Positions 52,084 through 61,918 are shown, counted from the first letter of the stretch. The stretch: 64,000 nt of DNA from Halobacillus litoralis (GCF_009856415.1 NZ_WMEZ01000001.1:186001-250000), one strand, 5' to 3'. The notes: generated by a model from the letters alone, not told the origin. A program made the numbers and translations.

Positions 52084-52479
52084 TTGAGGAAGTTTCTCAT
52101 TTTTGCGTTTGGCATGTTTGTCCTTCTTGCAGGGTGCAGTTCTGAAAAAGAGAAACTGATGGATGAAATAACCTCAGAGGTGGATGGACGTTACAGTGTT
52201 CTTGCTTTTAAAAGTGAAAAGGACTCTGAAGAAGTGTTTCAAAATGAAATCAATCAGAGGTTCAATGATCCTGAAGTTTGGGAGAACAAGCTCTACTCAT
52301 TCAACATCCTGAAGAGGGTGCCTGATGAACCCTATGATTATAAGATACTTTTGAACATTGAAGAGCTGCCGCAATTTATCGTTTTAGATACGAGGGAGAT
52401 TGTTTTCCGCACGTCACATATCGAGGATTTGGAAAGCTTTTTGCTTGGTGATGGACAACATTCCTCTCATGAGCATTAA
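52084..52479 (+). CDS. Lipoprotein of unknown function
   Basis: A 131-residue protein with a lipobox: FLIFAFGMFVLLAGC, Cys18 being the lipidation site. The mature part is charged, with an acidic centre and a His-rich end (GQHSSHEH) that could bind metal. TTG 52084 is preceded by GGGGGAGAGG. No family recognised. The stretch 51944-52083 before it shows no further gene. Confidence 0.7.
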   Translation: MRKFLIFAFGMFVLLAGCSSEKEKLMDEITSEVDGRYSVLAFKSEKDSEEVFQNEINQRFNDPEVWENKLYSFNILKRVPDEPYDYKILLNIEELPQFIVLDTREIVFRTSHIEDLESFLLGDGQHSSHEH

Positions 52480-52511
52480 AAAAACGGAAGCCGGGGGAGC
52501 TTCCGTTTTTC
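52479..52511. terminator. Bidirectional terminator
   Basis: Stem AAAAACGGAAGC / GCTTCCGTTTTT with a 7-base loop. Confidence 0.88.
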
Positions 52512-52518
52512 TATGCCT

Positions 52519-52704
52519 TTAAAAAGGTTTCGTATGTTTAGGGTCTGCTGATTTTTTTGCAGCTCCTTCTTCGTAATACATTTCTTCGTAGGCTTCTTTA
52601 TTTTCATGTGCCATATTGACATGAGGCTGGGCTTTTCGCTTACGGTCGAAATAGATGGTTAGGCCAATCAATACGATCGGAATCAATAGCAAGAGCCATA
52701 ACAT
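52519..52704 (-). CDS. Small single-span membrane protein
   Basis: A 61-residue protein: one N-terminal helix (LWLLLLIPIVLIGLTIYF), a basic stretch DRKRK and a charged tail rich in Glu, Tyr and Lys (ENKEAYEEMYYEEG). AGGAGGAAC precedes the ATG. No family recognised. Confidence 0.65.
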   Translation of the reverse strand: MLWLLLLIPIVLIGLTIYFDRKRKAQPHVNMAHENKEAYEEMYYEEGAAKKSADPKHTKPF

Positions 52705-52844
52705 GTTTCGTTCCTCCTCGATGTTTTTGGCTTACATTAACCCTATTCCCCGTCTAACCGTTTTCATGCGGTTTATGACAAGAAATGCGTCTAAGGAACT
52801 GTTCAATGTAATAAACGAAATAAATCCTCTATAAGAAGTATAAG

Positions 52845-52988
52845 GAAACCGGTTTACTAAAAAATATAATTAATTGTGAAAAAATTTAAAAAAACCATTG
52901 AAAACGGATACATTAGTCGATATAATCAAGCTAACCTAATAAATCGATTGATTTTTTTTAAACATTAACGAAACCGGTTTCGTTAATG
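52845..52988 (+). promoter_or_regulatory. Promoter and LacI-type operators of the beta-glucan operon
   Basis: The promoter is TTGAAA (52898-52903), 17 bases, TATAAT (52921-52926). A perfect 26-bp palindrome at 52963-52988, with half CATTAACGAAACC, lies about 35 bases after the start point. A second site, GAAACCGGTTTA (52845-52856), lies upstream. Both contain the central CpG and inverse halves of LacI-family operators, and two sites allow looping. The stretch 52705-53033 has no gene. Confidence 0.85.
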
Positions 52989-53033
52989 TGGGGGGAAGAG
53001 AAATTAGGCAGGAATACGAAAGGAATGGTGAAA

Positions 53034-54305
53034 GTGAAAAAGAATTTAGCTGTCGTTATGTTGTTGGTCTTATCGATGTTCCTTTATGCATGTAGCAGTG
53101 GCGATGAAGAGTCGGCTTCAGGTGAAGGCAAAGTCACTCTAGATTTCTGGGTTTTCGGTGCTACCAACTATGAAGATTTAGCGAAAGAATATGAAAAAGA
53201 AAATCCGAATGTCAAAATCAATATCAAAAACTCTGAGCTTGGCGATCACCACGATAGTTTGTTCACATCGATTTCAGCTGGGACAGGCGCACCAGATCTT
53301 ACGATGATCGAGGTCGACCAGTTAGACCGTTACCGTGAAGCGCAAGATCGTTTTGTTAACTTGTACGACTTAGGAGCAGAAGAGATCCAGGATCAATACT
53401 TAGATTGGAAATGGAAGATGGCTGAAAACGGAGAAGGAGATTTCTTGTTCGGTTTGCCGACAGACATAGGTCCGAAGGCGATGTACTTCCACACAGAAGT
53501 ATTCGAAGAAGCGGGACTACCGACAGATCCTGATAAAGTCAGTGAAATGATTTCAACTCCAGAACAATTCAAAGAAGCAGCAACAACCGTTTTAGATAAA
53601 ACAGGAAAACCAATGGTCGACAGTATGGAAATGGCGTTCCGTGCAAACATGGATGCTCTTGAAGTCAGCTATTTCAACCGTGATGGTGAACTATTGATTG
53701 GTGAAGCAGATAACGGAGTAAAAGAAGCTTATGACTATGCAGTTGAACTCCATGATAAAGGTGTCGTAGGTTCATTCGAAATGTGGACACCAGAGTGGGC
53801 GAATGCCTTGAACCAAGGTGGATTTGCTGTTGAGATGGCTCCTGCTTGGTTGAAAGGTTACATGACTGAAAACGCACCAGAAGGCGCAGGAAAGTGGAGA
53901 GTGACAACACTTCCAACAGACTTCGCCGGAAACTGGGGAGGATCTTACGTAGCGATTCCTTCTGAAACGAAACATAGTGAAGAAGCCTACAAATTCGCTA
54001 AATGGATGCTTTCTCCTGAAAACCAATTGGAGTCCTTCGTGGAAAGTGGTTTGTTCCCATCTGCTCCAGAAGTGTACGAAATGGAAGAATTCGTGAACAA
54101 CTCTGATGAGTATTTCGGCGGACAGAACACAGCTGCTTACTTTGCAGAAGCGGCAAAAGAAATTCCTGAAGTTTACAAAGGACCGAAATATGTAACTGTA
54201 AACAATGAAGTATTGACAGCTCTAAGAAATGTTCAAGAAGGCGCAGATCCTCAAGAAGAATGGGAAGCGGCCGTTGAACGTATTGAAGGTTTAGTGAAAC
54301 GCTAA
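53034..54305 (+). CDS. Sugar ABC transporter substrate-binding lipoprotein
   Basis: A 423-residue cluster-B extracellular solute-binding protein. The lipobox is LSMFLYAC (Cys20). Recognisable parts are LDFWVFGATNYEDLAKEYEKENP, DLTMIEVDQLDRY, the GLPTDIGPKAMYFHTE segment near the ligand cleft and a WGGSYVAIPSETKHSEEAYKFAKWM end. Given the GH1 and GH16 partners, beta-glucan oligosaccharides (laminari-oligosaccharides) are the likely ligand. GTG 53034 has AAAGG at 10 bases; ATG 53025 overlaps that site. Confidence 0.9.
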   Translation: MKKNLAVVMLLVLSMFLYACSSGDEESASGEGKVTLDFWVFGATNYEDLAKEYEKENPNVKINIKNSELGDHHDSLFTSISAGTGAPDLTMIEVDQLDRYREAQDRFVNLYDLGAEEIQDQYLDWKWKMAENGEGDFLFGLPTDIGPKAMYFHTEVFEEAGLPTDPDKVSEMISTPEQFKEAATTVLDKTGKPMVDSMEMAFRANMDALEVSYFNRDGELLIGEADNGVKEAYDYAVELHDKGVVGSFEMWTPEWANALNQGGFAVEMAPAWLKGYMTENAPEGAGKWRVTTLPTDFAGNWGGSYVAIPSETKHSEEAYKFAKWMLSPENQLESFVESGLFPSAPEVYEMEEFVNNSDEYFGGQNTAAYFAEAAKEIPEVYKGPKYVTVNNEVLTALRNVQEGADPQEEWEAAVERIEGLVKR

Positions 54306-54362
54306 AGGTTTTAAGGGCTGGATGGGATCCATCCGGCCTTCCTACATAAAGGAGGGAATCAT

Positions 54363-55328
54363 GTGGAGAATGTACAAAAACGTCAGCAAGCCTCAAAAGT
54401 GAAAAAATCCACTACCCAAATGTCTGAAAAGAAAAAAGATATGCTGTCAGGATATTTATATATTGCGCCCTTTTTCATCATTTTTGGCATTATAGGTCTT
54501 TATCCAGCGGTTTTTAGTATCGTATTGGCCTTCCAGGATTGGAATGGACTTGGAGAGATGGACTTCGTAGGGTTGAACAATTTTGTTGTCGTCCTTCAGG
54601 ATCCATTGTTTTGGAAATCCCTGTATAACACCGTCATCATCGGCTTGATGGGGACAGCACCACAATTGATCGTCGGAATTATTTTGGCCTACTTCCTGAA
54701 CATGGCCGTCATCCGATTCACGAACTTTTTCCGAGTGACAATCTTTATGCCATACATCACATCTATGGTAGCCGTAGCTTTAGTATTCGGTGTGTTTTTC
54801 AGTAGTAGTGAGACAGCTTTGGCGAACTATGTAATCGGTCTATTCGGGGTCGATCCTGTCAGTTGGAAAACGTCTGAATGGGGAGCGAAAATCGCGATTT
54901 CCTTAATGGTTTTCTGGCGATGGGTCGGTTACAACACGATCATCTATCTAGCAGGATTGCAAAGTATTCCGAAAGACTTGTATGAAGCAGCAACCATCGA
55001 CGGTGCTGGCAAGGTTCAGCAATTCCTTCACATTACCATTCCAATGCTGAAACCATTCATCATCCTGACGGTCTTCATGTCTACTGTAGGAGCACTGCAA
55101 TTGTTCGCTGAACCAGCGGTATTCTTAGGTTCTTCCGCTTTCAACCGAGATGAAGCCATGACCGTCGTTATGTATCTTTATCGTGACGCCTTCAACTTAG
55201 GTTCATTTGGAACAGCTTCAGCAACAGCTGTATTATTGCTCATCATTATCGTCGGTGCCGCAGCATTGAATACGTGGTTGACTTCTGGAGTCGGTCGTAA
55301 GCAGAAAAGGAGGGCGTTTACGAAATGA
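54363..55328 (+). CDS. Sugar ABC transporter permease (MalF type)
   Basis: A 321-residue permease with six helices after a cytoplasmic N-terminus of about 25 residues. The EAA loop YEAATIDGAGKVQQFLHITIPMLKP contacts an ATPase of the MsiK type. No ATPase gene lies in this operon, so a shared ATPase encoded elsewhere must energise transport. The start is GTG 54363 with GGAGGG 6 bases upstream; the overlapping ATG 54361 is in another frame. The stop overlaps the next start (ATGA). Confidence 0.9.
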   Translation: MENVQKRQQASKVKKSTTQMSEKKKDMLSGYLYIAPFFIIFGIIGLYPAVFSIVLAFQDWNGLGEMDFVGLNNFVVVLQDPLFWKSLYNTVIIGLMGTAPQLIVGIILAYFLNMAVIRFTNFFRVTIFMPYITSMVAVALVFGVFFSSSETALANYVIGLFGVDPVSWKTSEWGAKIAISLMVFWRWVGYNTIIYLAGLQSIPKDLYEAATIDGAGKVQQFLHITIPMLKPFIILTVFMSTVGALQLFAEPAVFLGSSAFNRDEAMTVVMYLYRDAFNLGSFGTASATAVLLLIIIVGAAALNTWLTSGVGRKQKRRAFTK

Positions 55329-56158
55329 GAAAATCTAAAGGATTGAAAAAAGGGACGCTTCCCGTTTACATCATCTTATGGATCGCTTCCATTTTATCCA
55401 TTTTTCCATTCTATTGGATGTTTGTTATGGCGACTCAGCCTAGTGCTGCTTACAACTCGATCCCTCCGACACTCTTGCCGGGTGATCAACTTGTAAATAA
55501 CTTCATGAAAGTCCTGGATACGATTCCATTCTTTCAGGCGATGTGGAATACGATCCTTTTATGTACCACAGTAACCCTCGCTGTATTATTGATCAGCTCT
55601 TTGGCTGGATTCGCCTTTGCGAAGTTCGAGTTCCCAGGTAAAAACTTTTTCTTCATCCTGATTCTATTGACGATGGTCATCCCTCCTCAGCTGGGATTGA
55701 TTCCACAGTTCTATCTCGTTTCCCAATTAGGATGGTTGGATACGTTACTTGGGGCAGGAGTGCTGTTCTTGTTGAATCCATTGGGCATCTTCTTAATGCG
55801 CCAATACATCAGTGAATCTGTACCGGACGAGCTGATGGAAGCAGCAAAACTTGATGGTTGTTCGAACTTCAGAATTTTCCGGAGCATTGTGCTTCCAATC
55901 ATCAAGCCGGCCTTTGCAACATTAGGTATCATCGTATTCACGCTTGTATGGGGAGAATTCTTATGGCAGTTTACCGTATTGCGTGACCCGGCGTCCTACA
56001 CATTGCAAGTGGCACTCGCATCATTGAACAACGCGTTCCGTGTTGACTTTGGTATGCTGCTTTCCGGGGTATTCTGGGCAACTGTTCCGTTGATTATCAT
56101 CTTCTTGATTTTCAACCGCTGGTTCATTTCAAGCATCACAGAAGGGTCGATCAAGTAA
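55325..56158 (+). CDS. Sugar ABC transporter permease (MalG type)
   Basis: A 277-residue partner permease with six helices (LPVYIILWIASILSIFPFYWMF first). The EAA loop is LMEAAKLDGCSNFRIFRSIVLPIIKPA. Forms the membrane heterodimer with the preceding gene product. ATG 55325 is translationally coupled. Confidence 0.9.
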   Translation: MRKSKGLKKGTLPVYIILWIASILSIFPFYWMFVMATQPSAAYNSIPPTLLPGDQLVNNFMKVLDTIPFFQAMWNTILLCTTVTLAVLLISSLAGFAFAKFEFPGKNFFFILILLTMVIPPQLGLIPQFYLVSQLGWLDTLLGAGVLFLLNPLGIFLMRQYISESVPDELMEAAKLDGCSNFRIFRSIVLPIIKPAFATLGIIVFTLVWGEFLWQFTVLRDPASYTLQVALASLNNAFRVDFGMLLSGVFWATVPLIIIFLIFNRWFISSITEGSIK

Positions 56159-56237
56159 ATCTATGCCATCCACTCGTAATTGTTGATACAATAGATGGTA
56201 ATCACAGAGCGGCTAGCTTTTAAGGAGAGAACAAGAA

Positions 56238-57251
56238 ATGGATTTAACAATACGTGACATAGCAAAAATGGCAGGTGTTTCTCCAGCCACTGTTTCTAAG
56301 ATCATCAACAATTATGGAGGCATCAGTGAATCGACACGAAAGAAAGTCTATAAGATTATCGAAGATACAAAATATCAACCTACGTTTTCAGCCAAATCTC
56401 TGGCTACGAAAAAATCGAATTTGATCGGTTTGATTTATGCGGGTAAGATCAATGTCGATTTTACTCACCCGTTTTTCAATGAAGTCGTCAATTCATTTAA
56501 AAGAGCCGTAGGGGCTTTAGGCTATGACTTGCTATTATTCTCTAACGAAAAATTTTATAAAGGGGAAAGCAAGTATTTAGAGAGGTGTAAGCATTTCCAT
56601 GTCGATGGATGCCTGGTTATCGCTGGTGATGAAATCGAAGAGGCTGTCCATGACATCGCGAAAAGCGAGATTCCTTGTATCGGGATTGACTTGAAGCTGG
56701 AAGGTCCGAGGTCCAGCTACATTATGACAGACAACGCAAAAATCGGAGCAAAAGTCGTCGAGTATCTTTATTTGAACAAAGTCCGTAACATCGCCTACAT
56801 CGGAGGGAAACAAGATTCCCTCATATCGAGTATCCGGAACATCGGGTTTATTGATGCGATGAACCAATTCGGACTTACGATTAACAAGGACTGGATCTAC
56901 TACGGCGACTTTTTCGAAGACAGTGGTTATGAAGGAATGAAAGAAATTCTAAAAGGAGACCGGCTCCCTGAAGCGGTTTTCGCAGCTTCCGATATGATGG
57001 CCCTTGGCGCATTAAAGGCCATGAAGGAAGAAGGATTATCTGTTCCTGAAGATATCCAATTGATCGGTTGCGATGATATCGAAGCTTGCCGGTACAGTGA
57101 TCCACCACTGACGACTGTAAAGCAAGACAAACAAAAACTAGGAAAACTAGCGGCGTATATGCTTGAAGACTTGATCAAGGACGACCACGACATCCAGGAT
57201 GTCAAAGTGGACCCAGAGCTGGTCCCGCGGGCATCTACCAAAGAACGCTAG
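56238..57251 (+). CDS. LacI family transcriptional regulator
   Basis: A 337-residue repressor: N-terminal helix-turn-helix (TIRDIAKMAGVSPATVSKIINNYGGIS, residues 3-29), hinge helix near SAKSLATKKSNLIG, and a periplasmic-binding-like effector domain (VFAASDMMALGALKAMKEEG). LacI proteins bind palindromes with a central CG; the three GAAACCGGTTTC-type sites flanking this locus (52.85, 52.97, 58.65 kb) are the obvious targets. AAGGAGAG precedes the ATG. The 80-bp gap from the permease gene suggests the same transcript. Confidence 0.93.
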   Translation: MDLTIRDIAKMAGVSPATVSKIINNYGGISESTRKKVYKIIEDTKYQPTFSAKSLATKKSNLIGLIYAGKINVDFTHPFFNEVVNSFKRAVGALGYDLLLFSNEKFYKGESKYLERCKHFHVDGCLVIAGDEIEEAVHDIAKSEIPCIGIDLKLEGPRSSYIMTDNAKIGAKVVEYLYLNKVRNIAYIGGKQDSLISSIRNIGFIDAMNQFGLTINKDWIYYGDFFEDSGYEGMKEILKGDRLPEAVFAASDMMALGALKAMKEEGLSVPEDIQLIGCDDIEACRYSDPPLTTVKQDKQKLGKLAAYMLEDLIKDDHDIQDVKVDPELVPRASTKER

Positions 57252-57281
57252 ACTCCTAAAGATTAACTGGAGGTAAAGGCA

Positions 57282-58628
57282 ATGACAACGATTCAATTTC
57301 CTGACAAATTAAAATGGGGCGCAGCGACCGCATCCTACCAGATTGAAGGAGCTGCGAAGGAAGGAGGACGCACCGCATCCATTTGGGACGTCTTCTCCCA
57401 CACTCCTGGCAATGTTAAAAACGGAGATCATGGCGATCACGCGTGTAACAGTTACCATATGTATAAAGAAGATGTGCAGCACTTGAAGGAGCTCGGTGTC
57501 GACTTGTATCGCTTCTCTATTTCATGGTCCCGCGTCATTCCTGATGGGACCGGTGAATTGAACCCAGAAGGTGTCGAGTACTATCGCAACTTGGTTCAGG
57601 AGCTGATTGACAACGGAATTGAGCCGATGATTACGCTCTATCACTGGGATCTCCCTCAAGTTCTGCAGGAAAAAGGCGGATGGGAAAATCGCGAAACGAC
57701 AGAGGCGTTCTTAGCCTATGCGAATGCGATGTTCCAGGAGTTCGGCGGCCAGGTGAAAAAGTGGCTGACGATCAACGAGCCCTGGTGTGCATCCTTCTTA
57801 TCTAACTATCTAGGTATCCATGCCCCTGGAAAAACGAGTTTGCAAGCGGCGGTAGATGTTTCCCATCACTTGTTGCTCGCACACGGAAAAGCGGTTCAGT
57901 CCTTCCGCGATCTTGTACCGGATGGAGAAATCGGGTATGCACCAAATGTCGGTTGGCTTGAGCCATACAGCCCAAATCAAGAAGACATTGATGCATGTAA
58001 GCGTGGAATGATGTGGCAGAAAGAATGGTTTATGGACCCCGTGTTCAAAGGGACCTACCCAGAAACTCTGGTGAAATTGTTTGCGGAACACGACGCGACC
58101 TTGAACATGGAAGAGGGTGACCTTGAAATCATTTCCCAGCCAATTGATATGATGGGAATCAACTATTATACAGGAAGTCTCGGCCGCTACAAGGAAGACG
58201 GAGGGTTGTTCCAAGTCGAAGAAATCGCTCTTGATGAACGCCGCACCGATATCGACTGGCCGATCTATTCGGAAGGTTTTTATAAAACCCTTACGGACCT
58301 TCATCAGACGTACGGGGATGTTCCGATTTACATCACGGAAAACGGCGCCTGCTATAACCATGGCGTAGAGGAAGATGGAAAAGTGCACGACAAAGAGCGC
58401 GTAGATTACCTCAAACAACACTTGACCGCTCTGAACCGTGCAATGGAAGCAGGGGTACCGATCGTCGGGTATATCGTCTGGTCCCTTCTTGACAACTTTG
58501 AGTGGGCGGAAGGATATGAGAAGAGATTCGGAATCATCCACGTGAATTTCGAGACATTCGAGCGTACGAGAAAAGACAGTTACTACTGGTACAAAGACAC
58601 GGTAAAGAACCACAAGTTTGAAAGATAA
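57282..58628 (+). CDS. GH1 beta-glucosidase
   Basis: A 448-residue family 1 glycoside hydrolase without signal peptide, acting on imported oligosaccharides. Acid/base Glu166 is in TINEPW, nucleophile Glu353 in YITENG. Other landmarks: WGAATASYQIEGA at the start (Gln subsite -1), YRFSISWSR, and SLLDNFEWAEGYEKRFGI. There is no phospho-sugar signature (no PTS partner), in line with an ABC importer. TGGAGG precedes the ATG, 30 bp behind the regulator gene. Confidence 0.95.
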   Translation: MTTIQFPDKLKWGAATASYQIEGAAKEGGRTASIWDVFSHTPGNVKNGDHGDHACNSYHMYKEDVQHLKELGVDLYRFSISWSRVIPDGTGELNPEGVEYYRNLVQELIDNGIEPMITLYHWDLPQVLQEKGGWENRETTEAFLAYANAMFQEFGGQVKKWLTINEPWCASFLSNYLGIHAPGKTSLQAAVDVSHHLLLAHGKAVQSFRDLVPDGEIGYAPNVGWLEPYSPNQEDIDACKRGMMWQKEWFMDPVFKGTYPETLVKLFAEHDATLNMEEGDLEIISQPIDMMGINYYTGSLGRYKEDGGLFQVEEIALDERRTDIDWPIYSEGFYKTLTDLHQTYGDVPIYITENGACYNHGVEEDGKVHDKERVDYLKQHLTALNRAMEAGVPIVGYIVWSLLDNFEWAEGYEKRFGIIHVNFETFERTRKDSYYWYKDTVKNHKFER

Positions 58629-58641
58629 AATTTTTTGACCC

Positions 58642-58701
58642 AAAGGGAAACCGGTTTCGTTCTATTCATTATAGGAAGATACTCGTTTCCCTTTCTTTTT
58701 T
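58642..58701 (+). promoter_or_regulatory. LacI-type operator and possible terminator between GH1 and GH16 genes
   Basis: GAAACCGGTTTC (58647-58658) repeats the operator core seen at 52.97 kb. The same bases take part in a stem AAAGGGAAAC (58642-58651) / GTTTCCCTTT (58685-58694) followed by CTTTTTTT, which may terminate transcription from the GH1 gene. No clear -35/-10 pair was found for the downstream gene. Confidence 0.7.
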
Positions 58702-58803
58702 ATAAATTGTCTTCTGTCCTTGAGGATCAAGGAACAAAAAGATAAACAACCAACACCTCTCAGATTTACTACATACAGCTGAAAAATTAAAGGAGGAAGC
58801 AGA

Positions 58804-61761
58804 TTGAAGAAAATTTTTTATTGTTTGATCGTCCTGTTTATCGTTTTAGGCAGTTTCAGCCCTGTTCATGCCAAGAAGTCCGAAGGGAAACAAGAAGAAG
58901 GAATCCAGTGGTATGAAGAAGGTCTATTTGAGGGGCTGAACAATAAGAAAAATGAAAGCGCATCCATGAGCTATCAAGAATATGCCGTAGTGTTAAGCCA
59001 TCTGTTTGGCGTTGATGAGAAAGAAGTCATCCAAAAAACTCAAGAAGTAACGGATGATTCTGTCCATTTACGCTCTGCCATTAAACAAGGGACAGCGAAG
59101 AATATTCTTACCGAATATCTTCCTAACCAATTGGAAGAACCTCTTGATCAATGGGAAGGTTCGGACAAACCATTGAAGCGGAATGACCTCCTCCAGTTAT
59201 TGGATGGTTTCGTTGATGCCTACTATAACGAAGCGGGAGAATTCGAAGGACAACAAATCAAAGGAAATGCATGGATCAATGCATCAGGCGTTACAATCTC
59301 TGAATCTACCATTGATGGAGATTTAGTCATTACTAACGGGAAGGACATCCTTTTAAACGAAGTCACTGTAAACGGAACGGTTTATATTGATGAAGAGCTT
59401 CAGAATGAAGTTTCCACTGTGAACTCAGATTTGAATCGTGTTCTCGTATATGATGCTGCTGAAAAAGCTTCCGATTGGTCGCTCGTTTGGAACGATGAAT
59501 TTTTAGCTAAAGAAATTGATGAAACGAAATGGAGTTATGACATCGGAAACTGGATTGTAGATGATCAGGGAGCACCTGTTTCACCTGGTTGGGGAAACAA
59601 TGAACTCGAATATTATACAGACTCCAGTGAAAATTCTTATATAGAAGATGGAAATTTGGTAATCAAAGCGCAAAAGGAAGAAGAACCGATTACCGATGAG
59701 TTCGGATCTTACGATTACACGTCCGCTAAGTTGAAGACGAAGGGTCTATTCAGTAAGAAATATGGAAAATTTGAAGCAAAAATGAAATTGCCTGAGGGGC
59801 AGGGCTATTGGCCGGCATTCTGGATGATGCCGGAAGATGATGTGTATGGACCGTGGCCGACTTCCGGTGAAATCGACATTATGGAAGCGGCGGGAGGCGA
59901 CACGAGTACCATCGGAGGAACGATTCACTATGGTGAAGAATGGCCGAATAATACGTACACAGGTAAAGAGTATCACTTCCCTGAAGGGGAAGACTTCACA
60001 GGCTACCACACGTATTCAGTCGAATGGGAGCCGGGTGAGATCCGCTGGTACGTCGATGGTGAACTTTATCAAACACTGAATGATTGGTTCAGTAAAGGTG
60101 AGAATCAAGGAGAAAAGTATGCATTTCCAGCTCCATTCGATCAAGAGTTCTACATGATCTTGAACCTTGCTGTCGGTGGCTGGTACGGTGGCAATCCAGA
60201 TGAAACGACAGAGTTTCCTGGTCAGATGGAAGTGGATTACGTACGTGTCTATGAATTGACTAGAAGAGATTATAAAGAACCAGTGGAACCAGTCATAGAA
60301 GAAGTGACACTGCCGGAAGATGCGAAACAGCCATTAGAGGATGGAAACCTCATTTATGATCAGGACTATGAAAATGAAATCACAGTTGTGGATGAAGGAG
60401 GAGAGGAGCCACATCCAACAGACTGGAATTTCTATAAGCTTCCTGACTTTGAAGGAGAAGGAAATCTTACCATTGATGAAGTAAACGGAGAGAGTTTCGC
60501 TAAGACAGAAATAAGTAATCCGGGGAATGCGTTATGGTCCCTGCAGCAAATCCAGCATCTGCCGATTTTAGAAGGGCACACGTACAAGGTGACGTTTGAT
60601 GCGAAGTCCAATACCAATCGTAACTTGATGACGAAAGTTTCTGGTGGAGCGGAAAGAGGATTTGCCAATTATTCTGGTGAAAAAACGATGGCTTTGAGTC
60701 AAAGTGTCCAATCCTACGAGTACACATTCACGTTGAAACAGGATACAGATTTAGCGGCCCGTCTGGAATTCAACATGGGTGGGAACACAGCCCCAGTTTG
60801 GATCGGAAATGTGCATGTGGAAGACATTACGGATGAAGTCGCAGAGGATACATCAAAACCAGCTTTGGGCGATGGCAACCTTATTTATAACGGGACCTTC
60901 GACCAGGGGGATATGAGCCGCCTCAACTATTGGGAACTGTTGTTGCAGAATGGAGCGGAAGCTGATGTCGTTGTACCAGAAGAGACACGCGAAGCTGAGA
61001 TTGCCACAATAAATAAGGGTGAACAGCCGGAAGATATCATGTTCACTCAGGCAGGAATTCCTCTTGTAGAGGGACAAGAATATGAACTGACATTCCAGGC
61101 AAAAGCATCCGAAGCAAGAAATCTTCAACTGGACGTCGTCAATGAAGATGGTTCTGTGAAGTACGTCAGTGAAGAAACAGCTTTGACAACAGAAATGACC
61201 GATCATACCGTAACCTTCCAAATGCCTGAGGAAATTTCAGAAGACAATGGACAGCTTAGATTTTTGCTGGGTGGAGAAGAAGGAAACGTTTATCTAGATG
61301 ATATCCGGATGATTCAAACTTCTAAACTGATCGATCCTGCTCCATTGAAAAACGGTGATTTTTCAAGTGGTCTAGAATCTTGGGTTCCTTACATTCATTT
61401 TGATGCGCAGGCTCAAACTTCCACTCCTGACGAATCTCTTTATGTAGACATTGAAAATGCAGGAAATGAAACGTGGAGTGTATTAGTGGAGCAACCTGGC
61501 CTTTCTCTGAACAAAGGGGTTACGTATTCTTTATCATTCGATGCACGTTCTACTGTAGCTAGGGATATGGAAGTCACGTTGGAGAACGCTGCCTATCATC
61601 GCTATTTCAATGAAGTTGTCTCTTTGAGTGAAGATATGGAAACGTACACGTTTGAGTTCGTTATGGGAGAAGATGATACAGCATCTCTGAAATTTTTAAT
61701 GGGTAAATTTGCAGGTGCGCATGACATCTATATCGATGATGTAAAGCTGGAAGTTAAATAA
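58804..61761 (+). CDS. Secreted GH16 endo-beta-1,3-glucanase with CBM-like domains
   Basis: A 985-residue multidomain enzyme. Signal peptide about 1-23; an SLH-like region about 30-140 that could hold it at the cell surface; a beta-helix-like linker (ESTIDGDLVITNGKDILL, 165-200); the GH16 domain about 225-495 with the catalytic motif GEIDIMEAAGG (Glu356, Asp358, Glu361); then three CBM4/16-like modules, starting near GNLIYDQDYEN, GNLIYNGTFDQG and KNGDFSSGLESW. It should cut laminarin-type glucans outside the cell, feeding the ABC importer and GH1 enzyme. TTG 58804 has AAAGGAGG upstream. Confidence 0.9.
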   Translation: MKKIFYCLIVLFIVLGSFSPVHAKKSEGKQEEGIQWYEEGLFEGLNNKKNESASMSYQEYAVVLSHLFGVDEKEVIQKTQEVTDDSVHLRSAIKQGTAKNILTEYLPNQLEEPLDQWEGSDKPLKRNDLLQLLDGFVDAYYNEAGEFEGQQIKGNAWINASGVTISESTIDGDLVITNGKDILLNEVTVNGTVYIDEELQNEVSTVNSDLNRVLVYDAAEKASDWSLVWNDEFLAKEIDETKWSYDIGNWIVDDQGAPVSPGWGNNELEYYTDSSENSYIEDGNLVIKAQKEEEPITDEFGSYDYTSAKLKTKGLFSKKYGKFEAKMKLPEGQGYWPAFWMMPEDDVYGPWPTSGEIDIMEAAGGDTSTIGGTIHYGEEWPNNTYTGKEYHFPEGEDFTGYHTYSVEWEPGEIRWYVDGELYQTLNDWFSKGENQGEKYAFPAPFDQEFYMILNLAVGGWYGGNPDETTEFPGQMEVDYVRVYELTRRDYKEPVEPVIEEVTLPEDAKQPLEDGNLIYDQDYENEITVVDEGGEEPHPTDWNFYKLPDFEGEGNLTIDEVNGESFAKTEISNPGNALWSLQQIQHLPILEGHTYKVTFDAKSNTNRNLMTKVSGGAERGFANYSGEKTMALSQSVQSYEYTFTLKQDTDLAARLEFNMGGNTAPVWIGNVHVEDITDEVAEDTSKPALGDGNLIYNGTFDQGDMSRLNYWELLLQNGAEADVVVPEETREAEIATINKGEQPEDIMFTQAGIPLVEGQEYELTFQAKASEARNLQLDVVNEDGSVKYVSEETALTTEMTDHTVTFQMPEEISEDNGQLRFLLGGEEGNVYLDDIRMIQTSKLIDPAPLKNGDFSSGLESWVPYIHFDAQAQTSTPDESLYVDIENAGNETWSVLVEQPGLSLNKGVTYSLSFDARSTVARDMEVTLENAAYHRYFNEVVSLSEDMETYTFEFVMGEDDTASLKFLMGKFAGAHDIYIDDVKLEVK

Positions 61762-61767
61762 TTGAGT

Positions 61768-61804
61768 CGGACACGCTCTTCTTAGAGGAGCGTGTCTTCT
61801 TTAT
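61768..61804 (+). terminator. Rho-independent terminator of the GH16 gene
   Basis: Stem GACACGCTC / GAGCGTGTC with a 9-base loop and T-rich tail. Confidence 0.75.
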
Positions 61805-61918
61805 ACGGAGTGTACAGATTGTTCTTTGGATATGAGATGTCCATACTAATCATCCATAAAGGGAAGGTGCGTCCGATTCGATCATAACCGTCGCGGCGAA
61901 TTATTTGAATCAACCACT

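Noticed and set aside
57810-58643. 277-codon minus-strand ORF
   Set aside because: Antisense to the GH1 beta-glucosidase gene with its catalytic motifs fully covered by the plus-strand frame.
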